Part shown: positions 10,601-20,159 of the stretch, piece after piece
How positions within the stretch are numbered: position 1 is the stretch's first letter
Layout of the letters: each line of letters starts with the position of its first letter
Assembly (NCBI GenBank): GCA_002633005.1
Contig: NMRA01000512.1
Location: 134,142-194,141 of the forward strand
Reading direction: 5' to 3'
Source: Phoronis australis
Lineage: Eukaryota > Phoronida > Phoronidae
Length of the DNA stretch: 60,000 bases
Program-made: the position numbers and the translations under genes
The notes under the pieces: model-generated
Seen by the model: only the letters and a program-made list of their open reading frames with translations
The model's database searches: none
What the model was told of the DNA's origin: nothing

Positions 10601-11145
10601 TTTCGTAGCAGGTAGTTAAAATATGCGAATTTGTGGTTAATTGATCCGCTTCGTAGACATTGGGAGGGGTGAAATTGTGCACCACTCGAATTCTAAGACA
10701 AGTTTCACTTCATTTGTATACTTGATATGGTGTACTAGGGACGACTCGCACAGAAACACGCATTTTCTCAACCCATCAATATAGTTATGGCACATTTTGG
10801 CAACGGGTTTATTATCCACAAAAAGCAAAAAATAGATCAGTATCATGAGTATTTACAATGAAACTGTATAAACATACAAAATAGCTATCGATACCAACGG
10901 AATAAACCAAGATGTCTTAGATAATTAACGATTGTTGCAAGTCCATTACTCTATGTTTCTCACCATTTTGATGGCAAACCGGAAAAGGAATTGGCAAGGA
11001 ACTATGGGTATAACATTCTCGTGAAAAAACGCGATAACCAACATGTCTGCCACCTATTCGTGAACGAATGATCCGCCAATAAACAGGTTTGTTTTGGATG
11101 GAATACCTCTCTCATGATAGAATTTTAGTAAAGTTAACTTACCAT
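4686..11145 (-). CDS. RPL7A: 60S ribosomal protein L7a (eL8), seven coding exons
   Basis: This encodes an rRNA-binding protein of the large subunit (L7Ae/L30e/S12e superfamily). The exons, in transcript order, are 11143-11145 (the ATG only), 9094-9211, 7514-7663, 6310-6530, 5545-5675, 5333-5402 and 4686-4790. The sum is 798 nt, giving 265 aa against 266 in human. All phases agree and every junction is GT-AG. Diagnostic stretches are a Lys-rich N terminus, [40 protein letters not shown], the L7Ae-fold segment [19 protein letters not shown] followed by HDVDPVE, then [20 protein letters not shown], and a C-terminal [15 protein letters not shown]. The first coding exon ends exactly after ATG, as I recall for the human gene. 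Introns 2, 4 and 6 carry snoRNAs, so splicing also yields guide RNAs. I did not find a clear 5' TOP start site. Intron 1 is enlarged by a minisatellite and a foldback element. Confidence 0.97.
5184..5284 (-). ncRNA. SNORD14: U14 box C/D snoRNA, copy 1 (RPL7A intron 6)
   Basis: On the minus strand, a seven-pair stem ACCAGCT/AGCTGGT encloses a C box GTGATGA (5271-5277) and a D box CTGA (5190-5193). The two hallmark U14 domains are present. Domain A, CATTCGCAGTTTCCA, is complementary to the 5' region of 18S rRNA. Domain B, CCTTCCTTGGATGT, lies just before the D box and is complementary to 18S ACATCCAAGGAAGG. U14 is essential for 18S processing in yeast and guides one 2'-O-methylation. A TGATGAG sequence in the middle could be a C' box. 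At 101 nt it is slightly longer than the vertebrate RNA. Confidence 0.93.
5828..5906 (-). ncRNA. SNORD36: U36 box C/D snoRNA (RPL7A intron 4)
   Basis: On the minus strand, a stem GCTTGC/GCGAGC (one G-U pair) brackets a C box ATGATGG (5893-5899) and a D box CTGA (5834-5837), with a D' box CTGA at 5872-5875. The guide before D', GAATTTCTTCAC, is complementary to the large-subunit rRNA segment GTGAAGAAATTC. The guide before D, GAGCTTTTTAA, is complementary to the small-subunit segment TTAAAAAGCTC. This pair of targets, one in each subunit, is known for U36, and U36 is hosted by RPL7A in mammals. The final G of the C box departs from consensus. Confidence 0.88.
6587..7059. mobile_element. short non-autonomous DNA transposon, hAT-like ends (RPL7A intron 3)
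   Basis: A 473-bp segment begins CAGGGCTTGGAAT and ends ATTCCAAGCCTTG, an inverted repeat with one mismatch. It is flanked by AGCTTG on both sides (6581-6586 and 7060-7065). The CAGGG start suggests hAT, but only six of the expected eight target-site bases are shared. Partial relatives lie near 25497 (+) and near 2985-3025 (-). It has no transposase frame. Confidence 0.55.
7878..7978 (-). ncRNA. SNORD14: U14 box C/D snoRNA, copy 2 (RPL7A intron 2)
   Basis: On the minus strand, a stem TTAGCT/AGCTAA encloses a C box ATGATGA (7966-7972) and a D box CTGA (7883-7886). Domain A (CATTCGCAGTTTCCA) and domain B (CCTTCCTTGGATGT) are identical to the copy in intron 6. The stem and the linker between the domains differ. 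Retention of both 18S-pairing domains and a repaired stem suggests that both copies are functional. Confidence 0.92.
9203..9400. repeat. 39-bp minisatellite over the intron 1/exon 2 junction of RPL7A, 5 copies
   Basis: Units start at 9203, 9242, 9281, 9318 and 9361. The first contains the first bases of exon 2 and its acceptor. Read on the minus strand, every unit carries TCTAATG (branch-point-like), a T-rich tract and an acceptor (TTGCAG or TTTCAG) followed by CCCAAGCC or a close variant. The repeat has therefore made four extra 3' splice sites upstream of the true one. Confidence 0.92.
9659..10583. mobile_element. foldback element with about 270-bp inverted arms (RPL7A intron 1)
   Basis: The left arm (9659 to about 9930) and right arm (about 10309-10583) are inverted copies that differ at only a few percent of sites. 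Both start TAGGCAATGACCATCGCC at their outer ends. The spacer is about 380 bp and codes for nothing recognisable. Open frames on both arms mirror each other and are not genes. Degraded relatives occur near 12683-12795 and 13925-14430. Confidence 0.8.
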
Positions 11146-13037
11146 GTCTTGAATAACGCTCCTTGGTGCAATACTACGCTGTAAATCATGAATGTGATTC
11201 AAAATTTAGGCACTATTACCTGACTTTTGAAAACCCCTGGCTCTGCCAGAGCCAGAGCCTCTGGCTTTGGCTTTGCCTTTGCCAGGCTTTGCCTTTGGCT
11301 TTGGAGGCTTTGGCCGGTAGGCAACACGTAGTCGTAGCCGTAGGCGTGGGCAATTACATCGCCCTGGAAACAGGGCCGATATTAAATCCCCACAAAAAGT
11401 TACTCAAAATACAGCTTACAAAATCAAATGAACCATACATATAGGAACATGGAGTTATAATTAACACGTGACTCTGGATACAATTTAGTCCGCAAAACAA
11501 ATTGATGAAAATCTGTCGTGGTTTGCTCGAGTTTCTCTTACCGGGTGCTATTTTGAGGAAGTAACGTGAAATCTCGCATGTTGTCGAATAAAAAGTCCAA
11601 GGGCAAGGGACACTAATACCTTGTCATGCTATTTTGCAAGTGTCACCCGCTAGTGTCACGGGCTCCACTCTCAGTCTCTCGGTAACCTTTGCCTAACTCA
11701 CGTGACTCAATTGACCTACTCCGGTTGCCTTGCCTTGGCGCAAAGCTGTATACTAAAGATACAGCTTTGCGGGTAGAAAACTGACCAAATAAATTCTGAC
11801 AAAAAATTAGTGTCACTGAAAACTACACTCTCGCGGAGTAAATTCAATTATTTACTGATTTTGTAAAAATTATCATTCTACCCTTATTCTGCCGCTAAGT
11901 TTGTGGAGTGATATTTTGAGCTGGTATTTGGCACCATGAAATATTATTCACCTATTAATCATTCTCGTTTTTCACGGATTATTCAAGCAACTGTTCTTCT
12001 ACGAAGTTGCATACTAGAACATGTCACAACAAATTATCAGAACTGATTTCGTTTCCTTTCAAGTTTTTAATATTTTATTACCAGCAAACCGAATTTTGAA
12101 ACAATACCGTACGTGCTGCTGCGAAGCTGTCTTCATCTCACGAGAGATGTCGCAAAACTTTAGGAAATGGCGTGTGCACGTGTCACGAGTGTACTGTTTT
12201 CAAAACGACTACATTCTTTGTTACAAAAGTTGGAGGATTACGTAAGAAAATGATGTTTGTTTGATTGTTTTTTACTTACATGACTGTAACGAGCAAGGGG
12301 AGTGTCATTTGACTCCCAGAATTTGTATGCACCCCTGTCGGTTTTTACCTTAGCTCTACATGTTGATACAAGTTTCATGCCGAGGTGATGAGTAGAACTA
12401 CCCGGGCTGTGTGCTATTTCGAAGCATTTTTGCGCTGAACACACAGTGGTACCTACCTGTTTTTGATGGTAGTCTTCATACAGCTAGCTGGCTGCCCAGA
12501 GCTAGATGCTAAAGTCTGTTTGTCTGGTAGTGGTAGTCCACTGGCTGTCAACGGTGAAGCTCCTATAAGAGCGAATTTTGTGTTGTATTCCTACAGGCTC
12601 TCTAGCTAGAGTTCTAGAAGTGCACACCAGTTAAAACACAACTACCCAAGCTTGAATAAATCCCAGTCTATATGCTCATCCTTGGAACGAATGATGTTGA
12701 CGATTATAGAGGGACACCTTAGGATGTATTCAATTCCTTCCAACTCGAACAAATACTCCCATAATCAATTTTTTTCTAATAGTCCTTCGTTCAGTAGCTC
12801 AAATCTGCAACTTCTTATTTTTAACACTGCATGCACCAGAAGATATGGTGTCATATCTCCCTGGAACAAATTTTTCAATGCATTTGCAGTTTTCCTAAAC
12901 ATGTCAAGGGAATTTGATTTGGTTAGTACTGACATGTTGAACAAGAATTTTCTTCCCATTCCTTTGGTTTACGTCCATTTCTCCATTCGGTGAAAATCCC
13001 TGTGGTAGCGCTTCATCTCTGTTTCAAAAGGTGAGTA
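11146..13037. other. RPL7A-MED22 intergenic region, proximal part
   Basis: This is the divergent region upstream of both genes and should hold the RPL7A promoter, but I see no clear TATA box or TOP motif. It contains a low-complexity stretch of CTTTGGCTTTGCC-like units at about 11238-11310. A short perfect inverted repeat lies at 11739-11771 (CGCAAAGCTGTA, 9-nt loop). A degraded foldback arm lies at about 12683-12795, matching the arms at 9659-10583. Confidence 0.55.
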
Positions 13038-13045
13038 TTGCCCAT

Positions 13046-13309
13046 AGGCGGATTTGGGGGGGGGGCGAGGGGGCCCGGGCCCCCACCTTAGCTGCCGTAA
13101 GCAAAATGGAACAGCAACAGCGTGGAGCGTGAGGGAATATTTCCTCGGATCGCGTCGTTCCCGTTTTTTTGTTTTTTTTATCCATCGGTAGATTTTCTGA
13201 ATAGAAGGTCCACATACTTCACAACTTCGGTCCTGCGCTGCACATACAATCGCGCTTTGCCCAGTACAACATGTTGGGCCCCCCTTATGGTATCCTAGAT
13301 CCGCCACTG
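13046..13309. mobile_element. hAT-like MITE with GGCGGAT ends
   Basis: The element runs from AGGCGGATTTGGGG to CCTAGATCCGCCACTG. The right end, read inverted, is CAGTGGCGGATCTAGG, a common hAT-type terminus. Flanks TTGCCCAT (13038-13045) and TTGCCTAT (13310-13317) match at 7 of 8 positions, fitting an 8-bp target duplication. The left end lacks the outer bases CAGT. A related terminus (GGCGGATCCAGG) appears near 24765. There is no transposase. Confidence 0.65.
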
Positions 13310-13381
13310 TTGCCTATGCCTCTCACTCTGGATGCTTTGGGGCAGCATTGGCTCTTTAAGCTCCAAAAATCTGAGACAGTG

Positions 13382-13860
13382 CAGGCCTTTATGCAGAGTA
13401 TGTCCTGGGTGTCCAAATGGATGACCTAGCACTAATGTGGACAGCCTGGCAAGGACGTCCAATGTATCACTTGGAGCCAATATCAATAGGAACCTTTCAA
13501 GTTTGAACACACACATTGTAATGATTACTAGGAAGCCTTTGAAGACTCACGGTGGTGGCTTTTTTCAAAGCAAGAAGACATATACAATGTATATACAAAG
13601 TATATATACAATGTTACTATGCTCAGACTTGGTTGATAGCATTGTAAAATTTTTTTAGTAAAAATGCTCACTACAGAAGGCTGTTTTGTAAACGTAGATG
13701 TAAAAACATTTGTCTATATATGCATTTTTTTGTAAAAAAATCTGTGTGTTTGGGGGGATTGCTGTGGGTGGGGGGATTACGCGTCGGAATCATGGACACC
13801 CTGGAATATTGGCAACCCCATTTTGGACACCCTATTTTCGAAATCCTGGATGAAGGCCTG
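13382..13860. mobile_element. hAT MITE, copy A, with perfect 8-bp target duplication
   Basis: The ends are CAGGCCTTTATGCAG and CTGGATGAAGGCCTG, imperfect inverted repeats. The direct flanks AGACAGTG at 13374-13381 and 13861-13868 are identical, as expected for hAT insertion. It is about 85-90% identical by eye to copy B at 52668-53148, in the same orientation. It contains an ATACAATGTATATACAAAGTATAT palindrome-like core (about 13581-13604) and G-rich runs. It is non-coding. Confidence 0.88.
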
Positions 13861-13924
13861 AGACAGTGTCGTGCCTCTCGGGTAGTGCACTACCCTTTGA
13901 GACGGTAATGTAGTATGTCTGAAG

Positions 13925-14430
13925 CTTTTTGTAAATAACAAGTCTTCCTAGCTTAACCACTAAAGTCACATTGCCATGACTACCCTTCGAGCCTCTGGGC
14001 CCTCGGGACACTTTTGGAAGTTCTCAACATCTTAAAAGCCTTCCAGTTGGACAAATCTTCAACAATCAAAAGGTCCTGTCGTTCACCAACAAAATTGTTG
14101 CCCTGCATAGTGGCGATACTGGTGGTCAAGTATCGAACACTAAAAAGACACGATCGCCAAGATTACTAGCGTCGAGTGTTGGCAATCTTGGCAGTCAAGG
14201 CACGCAACCCTGATATGATTGTAATGTGTTCTTGCAATACTATAGACATGCACCCTGCTGCTCATGATTTCACTGAGAAATGAATGGACATTTTGGAAGA
14301 AGTTTTGGTTGCTGGCAGGAGTATTTGTTGAAGTTGGAAGAATTTAATGATGTTGACTGCCTCCAAATGTGTCGCTTTATGCTTGAAAAGTGTTTATAAC
14401 GACACGGCTGGCGATTTAGCCAGTACGAGG
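13925..14430. mobile_element. degraded foldback element related to 9659-10583
   Basis: A left arm (about 13925-14070) and an inverted right arm (about 14290-14430) share motifs with the RPL7A intron 1 element. Examples are a TTCCAACTTCAACAAATACT-like stretch and GCCTCGTAC-like sequence near TTATAA. Divergence between the arms is high. This is judged by eye, so the limits are approximate. Confidence 0.5.
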
Positions 14431-15110
14431 CATAATTGGATAAAAATATTTAAGTAAACAACTGATGAGGACTTTGAGCTGCTTGGCATTGTTCAGTAAC
14501 CAGTCAAGTGAGACTTGAACATGACTTTCAAACCATCTTGTGTTACAGCATTAACAGTGATTCTAACTATGACAGTGGTTTATATTTGGGATATTTTAAT
14601 GAATGGGGGATTTTGAGATCAAAATATTTGTTTGTTGTCGAAAAATGTGAGGATTTTGTGGGTGTCCATGGTGATGAAATTAGGGTATTTGAAATTTTCT
14701 TGTTCTGTCAGACATTATGTCTGCATTATAACTCTTTTTAAACTGGACTATCACAGCTGAGTAGCGCATTGTGTCTTTTGAAGCAATTCAACAAGGAGAA
14801 CAAAAATACAAGTGGTTTGTAAGCCATTACCTTTTAAGGAGCACTCGGATTTCATTGGTAGTGATTTTGAATTATTTTTTTATGCAGTGTATTTTCTTAG
14901 TCACCAAGGCTTTCAGACAAACGTTGTTGAAAAGTTGACCGAGTAAAGTCACTATACTGGGGCCACTGCACTTGATTCTGTAAGCATTGGAAATACTAGC
15001 CATCAAAGTCCCTGTGTGAAACAATGTCTCAAGTCTTCATTTTTGTCAACAGATGTCACCTTTGTTCAAAGGAAAAATGTTCTTATCATGCTTCCCCTTT
15101 TCTCCTACAA

Positions 15111-15214
15111 CCTCACCATGTCACAAACTCGACCATCCACCAGGGTCCTGTACCCATACCTATATCTCCCACAGGCTCACCATGTCACAGACACAACCAT
15201 CCACCAGGGTTCTC
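15111..15214 (+). repeat. 66-bp tandem duplication of the MED22 start region
   Basis: Both copies contain CTCACCATGTCACA followed by CGACCATCCACCAGGGT or ACAACCATCCACCAGGGT. The downstream copy has a good acceptor (TCTCCCACAG) before its ATG and leads into the conserved MED22 frame. The upstream copy reads TCTCCTACAA at the matching place, so its acceptor is lost. The first copy is therefore likely intronic relic sequence. Confidence 0.85.
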
Positions 15215-17109
15215 TCCCAGAACCAAGAGGCTCTGCTGAAGACATACCAGAAACAACTGAAGGATGACATAAAGTCCATGGTGGATAATTTTATAGAGAT
15301 AATCAGGATGAATAAGGTACACATATTATCTTTTTGGAATTAGGTCAAAAGGTCAACAATTTAGAGAGTATTGTGGTGGACTGGTGAAATTTCATTTTCT
15401 CATGTTTTTCATACAGTTCCAGGATGACGCTTTGCCATATATAAGTTCTCTACTGTGACAGTGTTAGAAGCCCTTGAGAAATGAAGATAAGGCGATTTTG
15501 GCGATTAATTATGTACGTCATTGGCGGGATTTTACCAAAAAGTTCCTCTTTTACAGTAAAATAGTTTTTGTGATTCTTGTGAAAAAAGTGCAAAGTTGCA
15601 TAATACAAAAACAAAATGATCAACTAGAAATTAAACTGTAACAGCGTTTTTGAGATTTGATCTTGAGAATTTATGCATACCTTTGTTTTTTGTGAATATA
15701 CCTTTCTTTTTATTATGTTTACTAAAAAGACATGAACCTTTGACCCAATTAATGGCAGGTTGATGTAATTATAGCTAAACAACAAAATTCCTCGGGTTTC
15801 GTACTTTCACAAGAAAAAATCTGTTGTTCTGGAGATATTTGGCTAAATACGTCCTATGTACGTTGATCCATGTTATGTGGTTGAAATGGCGAGTTTGAAA
15901 GCTGCTGTTACAAGTGTGGCCTACCTGTGTCAAGTTTGAAAATCATCTGCTATGATTTTGAGCTTGAAGCAGATGAGTATTTTTTTCAGCCAAGCAAACG
16001 TCTTGACACCAGTTCTGTTTACTGGTCGTCTTAAGCATTTTACAAACCCTCCAGACCATGGACGCTTACTTTTGAATCCGAATTTTGAAATTCCTGTCGA
16101 GTTTGAATTGGAGAACTCTGCTCTATGTGTTTGATTGAAGTAAATCTTTAAATTGTTTCATGAATTTATGTCAACCATTTTTATGAATTCATAGTGTAAT
16201 GTGATGAAAATGGTTGTAATTTAGAATTCATATTGTTGGTTTGTCTTAAAGCATGCCAGGTTTATCGTCTATGATATTTTGTGTCATTTCTTATCACTGA
16301 GCCATGATAGATAATGAAGAGTTTAATCATGAATGATTCTGTGAAAGATGATCAAGCTGATTCGATACTGATGATCATTTTTCATTAGTCCGGGGTTTTG
16401 TTAGGGAGCACGCATCAGTCCCTTGATATTATGCAATAACCAAACCGTGGACAACAATAACATATTTTCCTCAGTCAGTAATGTTGATGTTTCCTGTCTT
16501 GTTCGTGTTGTGATTAAGTTAATCCGAACATGCAGGGTATCTCCTGGTCACGCACTGGGCTCTCTGAAAGTGCTGCTTCTGCTGTGTGTTTGTTGTCATC
16601 AAATATGGTGACGGTAAAATCTCTGCAATTCATCACACAATATGGCGGACAAGTGAAATTTTATTAATATGCTGATTTTTCGTAAAAGTTATGATGGCCC
16701 AAAATTTTTGGTTTACCATATTCATGTTTTATATCACCTGGCAATATTTTTTTAAAACGTGGGTGTTCGCAGCAAGGCTTACTTATACAATGTCAGTTTT
16801 TAGCCGTAAAACATTTAGAAATAAAACATTTTCACGAGAACATTTCATGTATTGATATAGTGATCCAGAGGCACATGTGCAAACATTTCTTTATACATAG
16901 CCATTGAAGATTTCTTGTAAAAATCATAATAAATAAAACTCGTGACATCTTTGTCAGAATTTTTAATTAAACTAATAAATTTTAATATATTGGGATTTTT
17001 GTTATAGTTTGCCTGTATAAATGTTTAACTTAAGTAATAATATGCTGAGCAGATTAGTACAAAATGATAATCATCTTTGAGAAAGCAATTTTGACAAAAA
17101 GGCACACAA

Positions 17110-17141
<32 letters not shown>

Positions 17142-18570
17142 AGAGGGAGAGGGAGGGAGGGAGGGGGAGGGGGGAGAGGGGGAGAGAGAGAGGGAGGGAG
17201 GGAGGGAGGAGAATATCCCTGTCAGTTCTAACAGCTAACTCATGACTTGTGCTGTGAAATCCCATCAAAGACTATGTCCAGTAGTTCATCTGTCATGATG
17301 GCCTGTTTGTTGCAGATTGATGACAGTTCACAGATCCTCAAGCACACGCAGAGTCAGGAAGACCAGTATGAGATGAATGTGAGGGCAGCCAATATTGTGA
17401 GTATACGGTGACTGCACTCCTTAGACATAGAGACAGAGAGTGACTGAGTGCACACAGACTGCACTCCATACATATAGAGACAGAGAGTTACTGAGTACAC
17501 AGAGACTAATCTGCATAGCTATAGAGATTGACCAAATCCACAGACTGCGCTCTATAGATGTAGAGACAAGGAGTGGCTGAGTGCACAGAGACTGCACTCC
17601 ATAGATATTGATACAGAGGTTGACTGAGTGCACAGAGACTGCACTCCATAGATATTGATACAGAGGTTGACTGAGTGCACAGAGACTGCACTCCATAGAT
17701 ATTGATACAGAGGTTGACTGAGTGCACAGATACTGTTATATGCAGACAGAGATTGACTGTACTCCATAGAATGATATAGATACAGAGATTGGTTATCACC
17801 TGACTTTGTAAATGTAAATGTATTTTGTTGTGTGGAACTGAGTGTTATGAGCCGTGCAAGCCAGCGAGCTAAAAGGCTGTAACTTTAAATCCAACTTTTA
17901 AATGGTGGGGTCGCTTTAATGAGATAGATACCAAAATGCGTGTATTTCATTCTTGGATGAATCTCAGGGATTAGATTTTTGCGTTTTCCGAATTTGGTTT
18001 ACCTCCAAAATTTGCCTATTTACTGTGAATTTGGTGAGCATGATCATTAGAGAATGGTTTGTCAAAATAACGCATAATTTCGTCACATGCAAAAGACAAT
18101 AACATTATTGATACGTACACTTAAATCTTAGCCTGTTGAGCCTATGTTATTTATGCGTGTACATTGTCTGTTATTTGCGATTTCACGTCCAGAATACTTG
18201 AGCTGGTGATGATGTAGTGAAATGGTAAAAGTGCAGATTATCTCTTTGACTGAGAAATTCTCAAAATCTCACTGGAGCTGTGCGGAATAAGAATTGACGA
18301 AAAAACTAACCAGAAATGTACAGTTGGTCACATGATACATCTCTGCTTCAGGTGAGGGCTGGCGAGTCCCTGATGAAGCTCGTCTCTGACCTCAAACAGT
18401 TTCTCATCCTCAACGACTTCACGACCGTGAATGAGGCCATCACCAACAATCGACAACTGTTCAAGAAGATGCAGGTCGACTACGACCAGAAACTGCAGGC
18501 GTTGCGTGATGACATGGCCTCAACTCTTTATGAATTAGAGGAAGAGTACTATTCGTCTGTGTACAAGTAG
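15182..18570 (+). CDS. MED22: Mediator complex subunit 22 (Surf-5), three coding exons
   Basis: MED22 belongs to the head module of Mediator, which links transcription factors to RNA polymerase II. The coding exons are 15182-15316, 17316-17396 and 18352-18570. Both introns are phase 0 with good GT-AG sites, giving 144 aa; the short human isoform has about 140 aa. Conserved stretches are [20 protein letters not shown] near residues 19-37, [20 protein letters not shown] around residues 59-78, [17 protein letters not shown] and the C-terminal [12 protein letters not shown] chose the ATG at 15182 because a good acceptor lies 8 nt before it and the N terminus then has the usual length. An upstream noncoding exon is likely but not identified. 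Both introns contain tandem repeats. It is divergent to RPL7A, as in the vertebrate Surfeit locus. Confidence 0.95.
17102..17211. repeat. compound microsatellite (CA)n and (GGGA)n
   Basis: A CG/CA run is followed by purine-only GGGA and GA units, about 100 nt before the acceptor of MED22 exon 2. The strand asymmetry could favour unusual DNA structure. Confidence 0.95.
17405..17800. repeat. 47-bp minisatellite at the start of MED22 intron 2
   Basis: Regular units start at 17581, 17628 and 17675 (GTGCACAGAGACTGCACTCC...). More diverged units begin within 10 nt of the exon 2 donor. The array does not include exon sequence. Confidence 0.9.
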
Positions 18571-19825
18571 TGGGTGTGGCCAAGACTTGGAATGTGATTG
18601 GTCGGTGTACTTGTAATGCAGTGTCATGTGGTCAAATGGAAGAATGCTAGTGGTCGGTGGGCCAATAATGCAATTTGCCTGTCATTGTCTGTGTGACTAT
18701 TGTTTTCCACTCCTCTAGTGCTGTTTTCACTTGGTGAAATGTGTAATCCTATTGGTTAGTGCATACACCATGTGACAGTCATGTATTCCTGTTATTGGTT
18801 GGATTGCTGGTGGTGCTGACTCGCATGTAAGGCGAGAGAATGCTATTGGTCAGAGCACAAGCTTGCCAGATGTTGAAATGACATTGTGGGGGACAGCGAT
18901 TCACCTACAAGTGTGTTCTACAAGATAACTGACACTCTGGCTGAATATCGGATAGTGCAGTGGGTTTCAAAAACGCTTAGTTGCAGATATGTCGGCAATT
19001 GTGAAAAAAGTCTATAAAAAACTAGTTGCTAATCATTGGACAATTAACAGTATTTTCTTGGAATTTTTGTGGATTATGCATGAATATCACCTTTTATTGA
19101 CTTTGGCCGTGCAATACATAACTGCCAATTTGGGCCACTTCTGTACAGATTTCTGTGCCAGGGTGCATGATACAGTTCAAATAAGGATTCAACAATGTTC
19201 CTTATTTTTTACCACATTTGTGAACTTTTGACAACACTGATTTTCCTTTCTTATACTTTTGTATTTTCACTGCTAAAGTCTGTTTTTTACTGATACACGC
19301 CAAGAGTGACCTCTTCATTAAATTCTCAATATTATCAAAAATCACTAGCCAGGGATCTTCTCATGCTACGCTCCTAATTTAAGGGTTAAGTCCCTTTTTA
19401 TTTCCATTCATGTAAGGGTTCAGTTTTGAAATAAATTATTTAAAAATAGAACTGAGCCCTGGAGGAGTCCCTAATAAAGATAACATAATAGAGAGACATT
19501 TGTAGTGAAGAAAGGCACAAACACAAACACCCCGAGTATTTAGGGGGCTTAGTCGAGTCCCTTTCTGGGATGTTTCAAGCAACCAGGCACTCGTCTCTCT
19601 AAAGGCACAATAAATCCACACCTTAAAAAGAAAAATGGCGTTTGATTTAGACAGATTTTATAAGATCGGTCTCACTTTGTTCCTAACCGACAGGTCATTA
19701 CTGTTACTGAATAGTGCTCATTAAGCTGCTGTTCACGGCGAATTAGTTTCAGTCACTGAAGCAGTATGATTGTTAGGAGAGTTACACACATTTCCTTGTA
19801 ACCAGTTTAACTCAAAGGGCAAGAA

Positions 19826-19827
<2 letters not shown>

Positions 19828-19868
<41 letters not shown>
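19828..19868 (+). repeat. (CTG)n trinucleotide repeat, about 13.7 units, uninterrupted
   Basis: It is a pure repeat within the probable 3' UTR of MED22. Uninterrupted CTG tracts in transcripts fold into hairpins and tend to change length. Confidence 0.97.
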
Positions 19869-19869
<1 letters not shown>

Positions 19870-20141
19870 GGAATATTAAATGCAGGTGTGAAGACATTGT
19901 TGTTTTCGACACCTGTACGTAGTTTTTCGCAGCTATAAACTAGGCCACCTGTAGTTGTGAACAACATCAGACAGTTTCTTTTCGTCTTTGCATTATGTTG
20001 TTTTGTCTTATGTCAAGCAGTTGGAATTGCAGTAACGGTAATTAAATTTTATTAAGAAGAGCCACATGTACTGAATTTGGACTTGTGAAATGTGCGACGA
20101 TGTAAGAAAATATTCAGAATTGAATCTCTTAGTTTTGTACC

Positions 20142-20147
20142 AATAAA
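20142..20147 (+). terminator. candidate poly(A) signal of MED22
   Basis: AATAAA occurs 1.57 kb past the stop. It is a candidate only, since nearer AATAAA motifs exist. Confidence 0.4.
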
Positions 20148-20159
20148 GCGTCAAACAAT

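Noticed and set aside
11163-11444. Open frame with repeated Leu/Cys/Gln residues, or a Lys/Pro-rich frame on the other strand resembling a ribosomal protein N terminus
   Set aside because: It comes from a low-complexity CTTTGGC repeat, and the RPL7A N terminus is fully accounted for by exon 2.
17421-17799. Overlapping minus-strand frames with repeated Leu/Cys-rich text
   Set aside because: They are products of the 47-bp minisatellite in MED22 intron 2.
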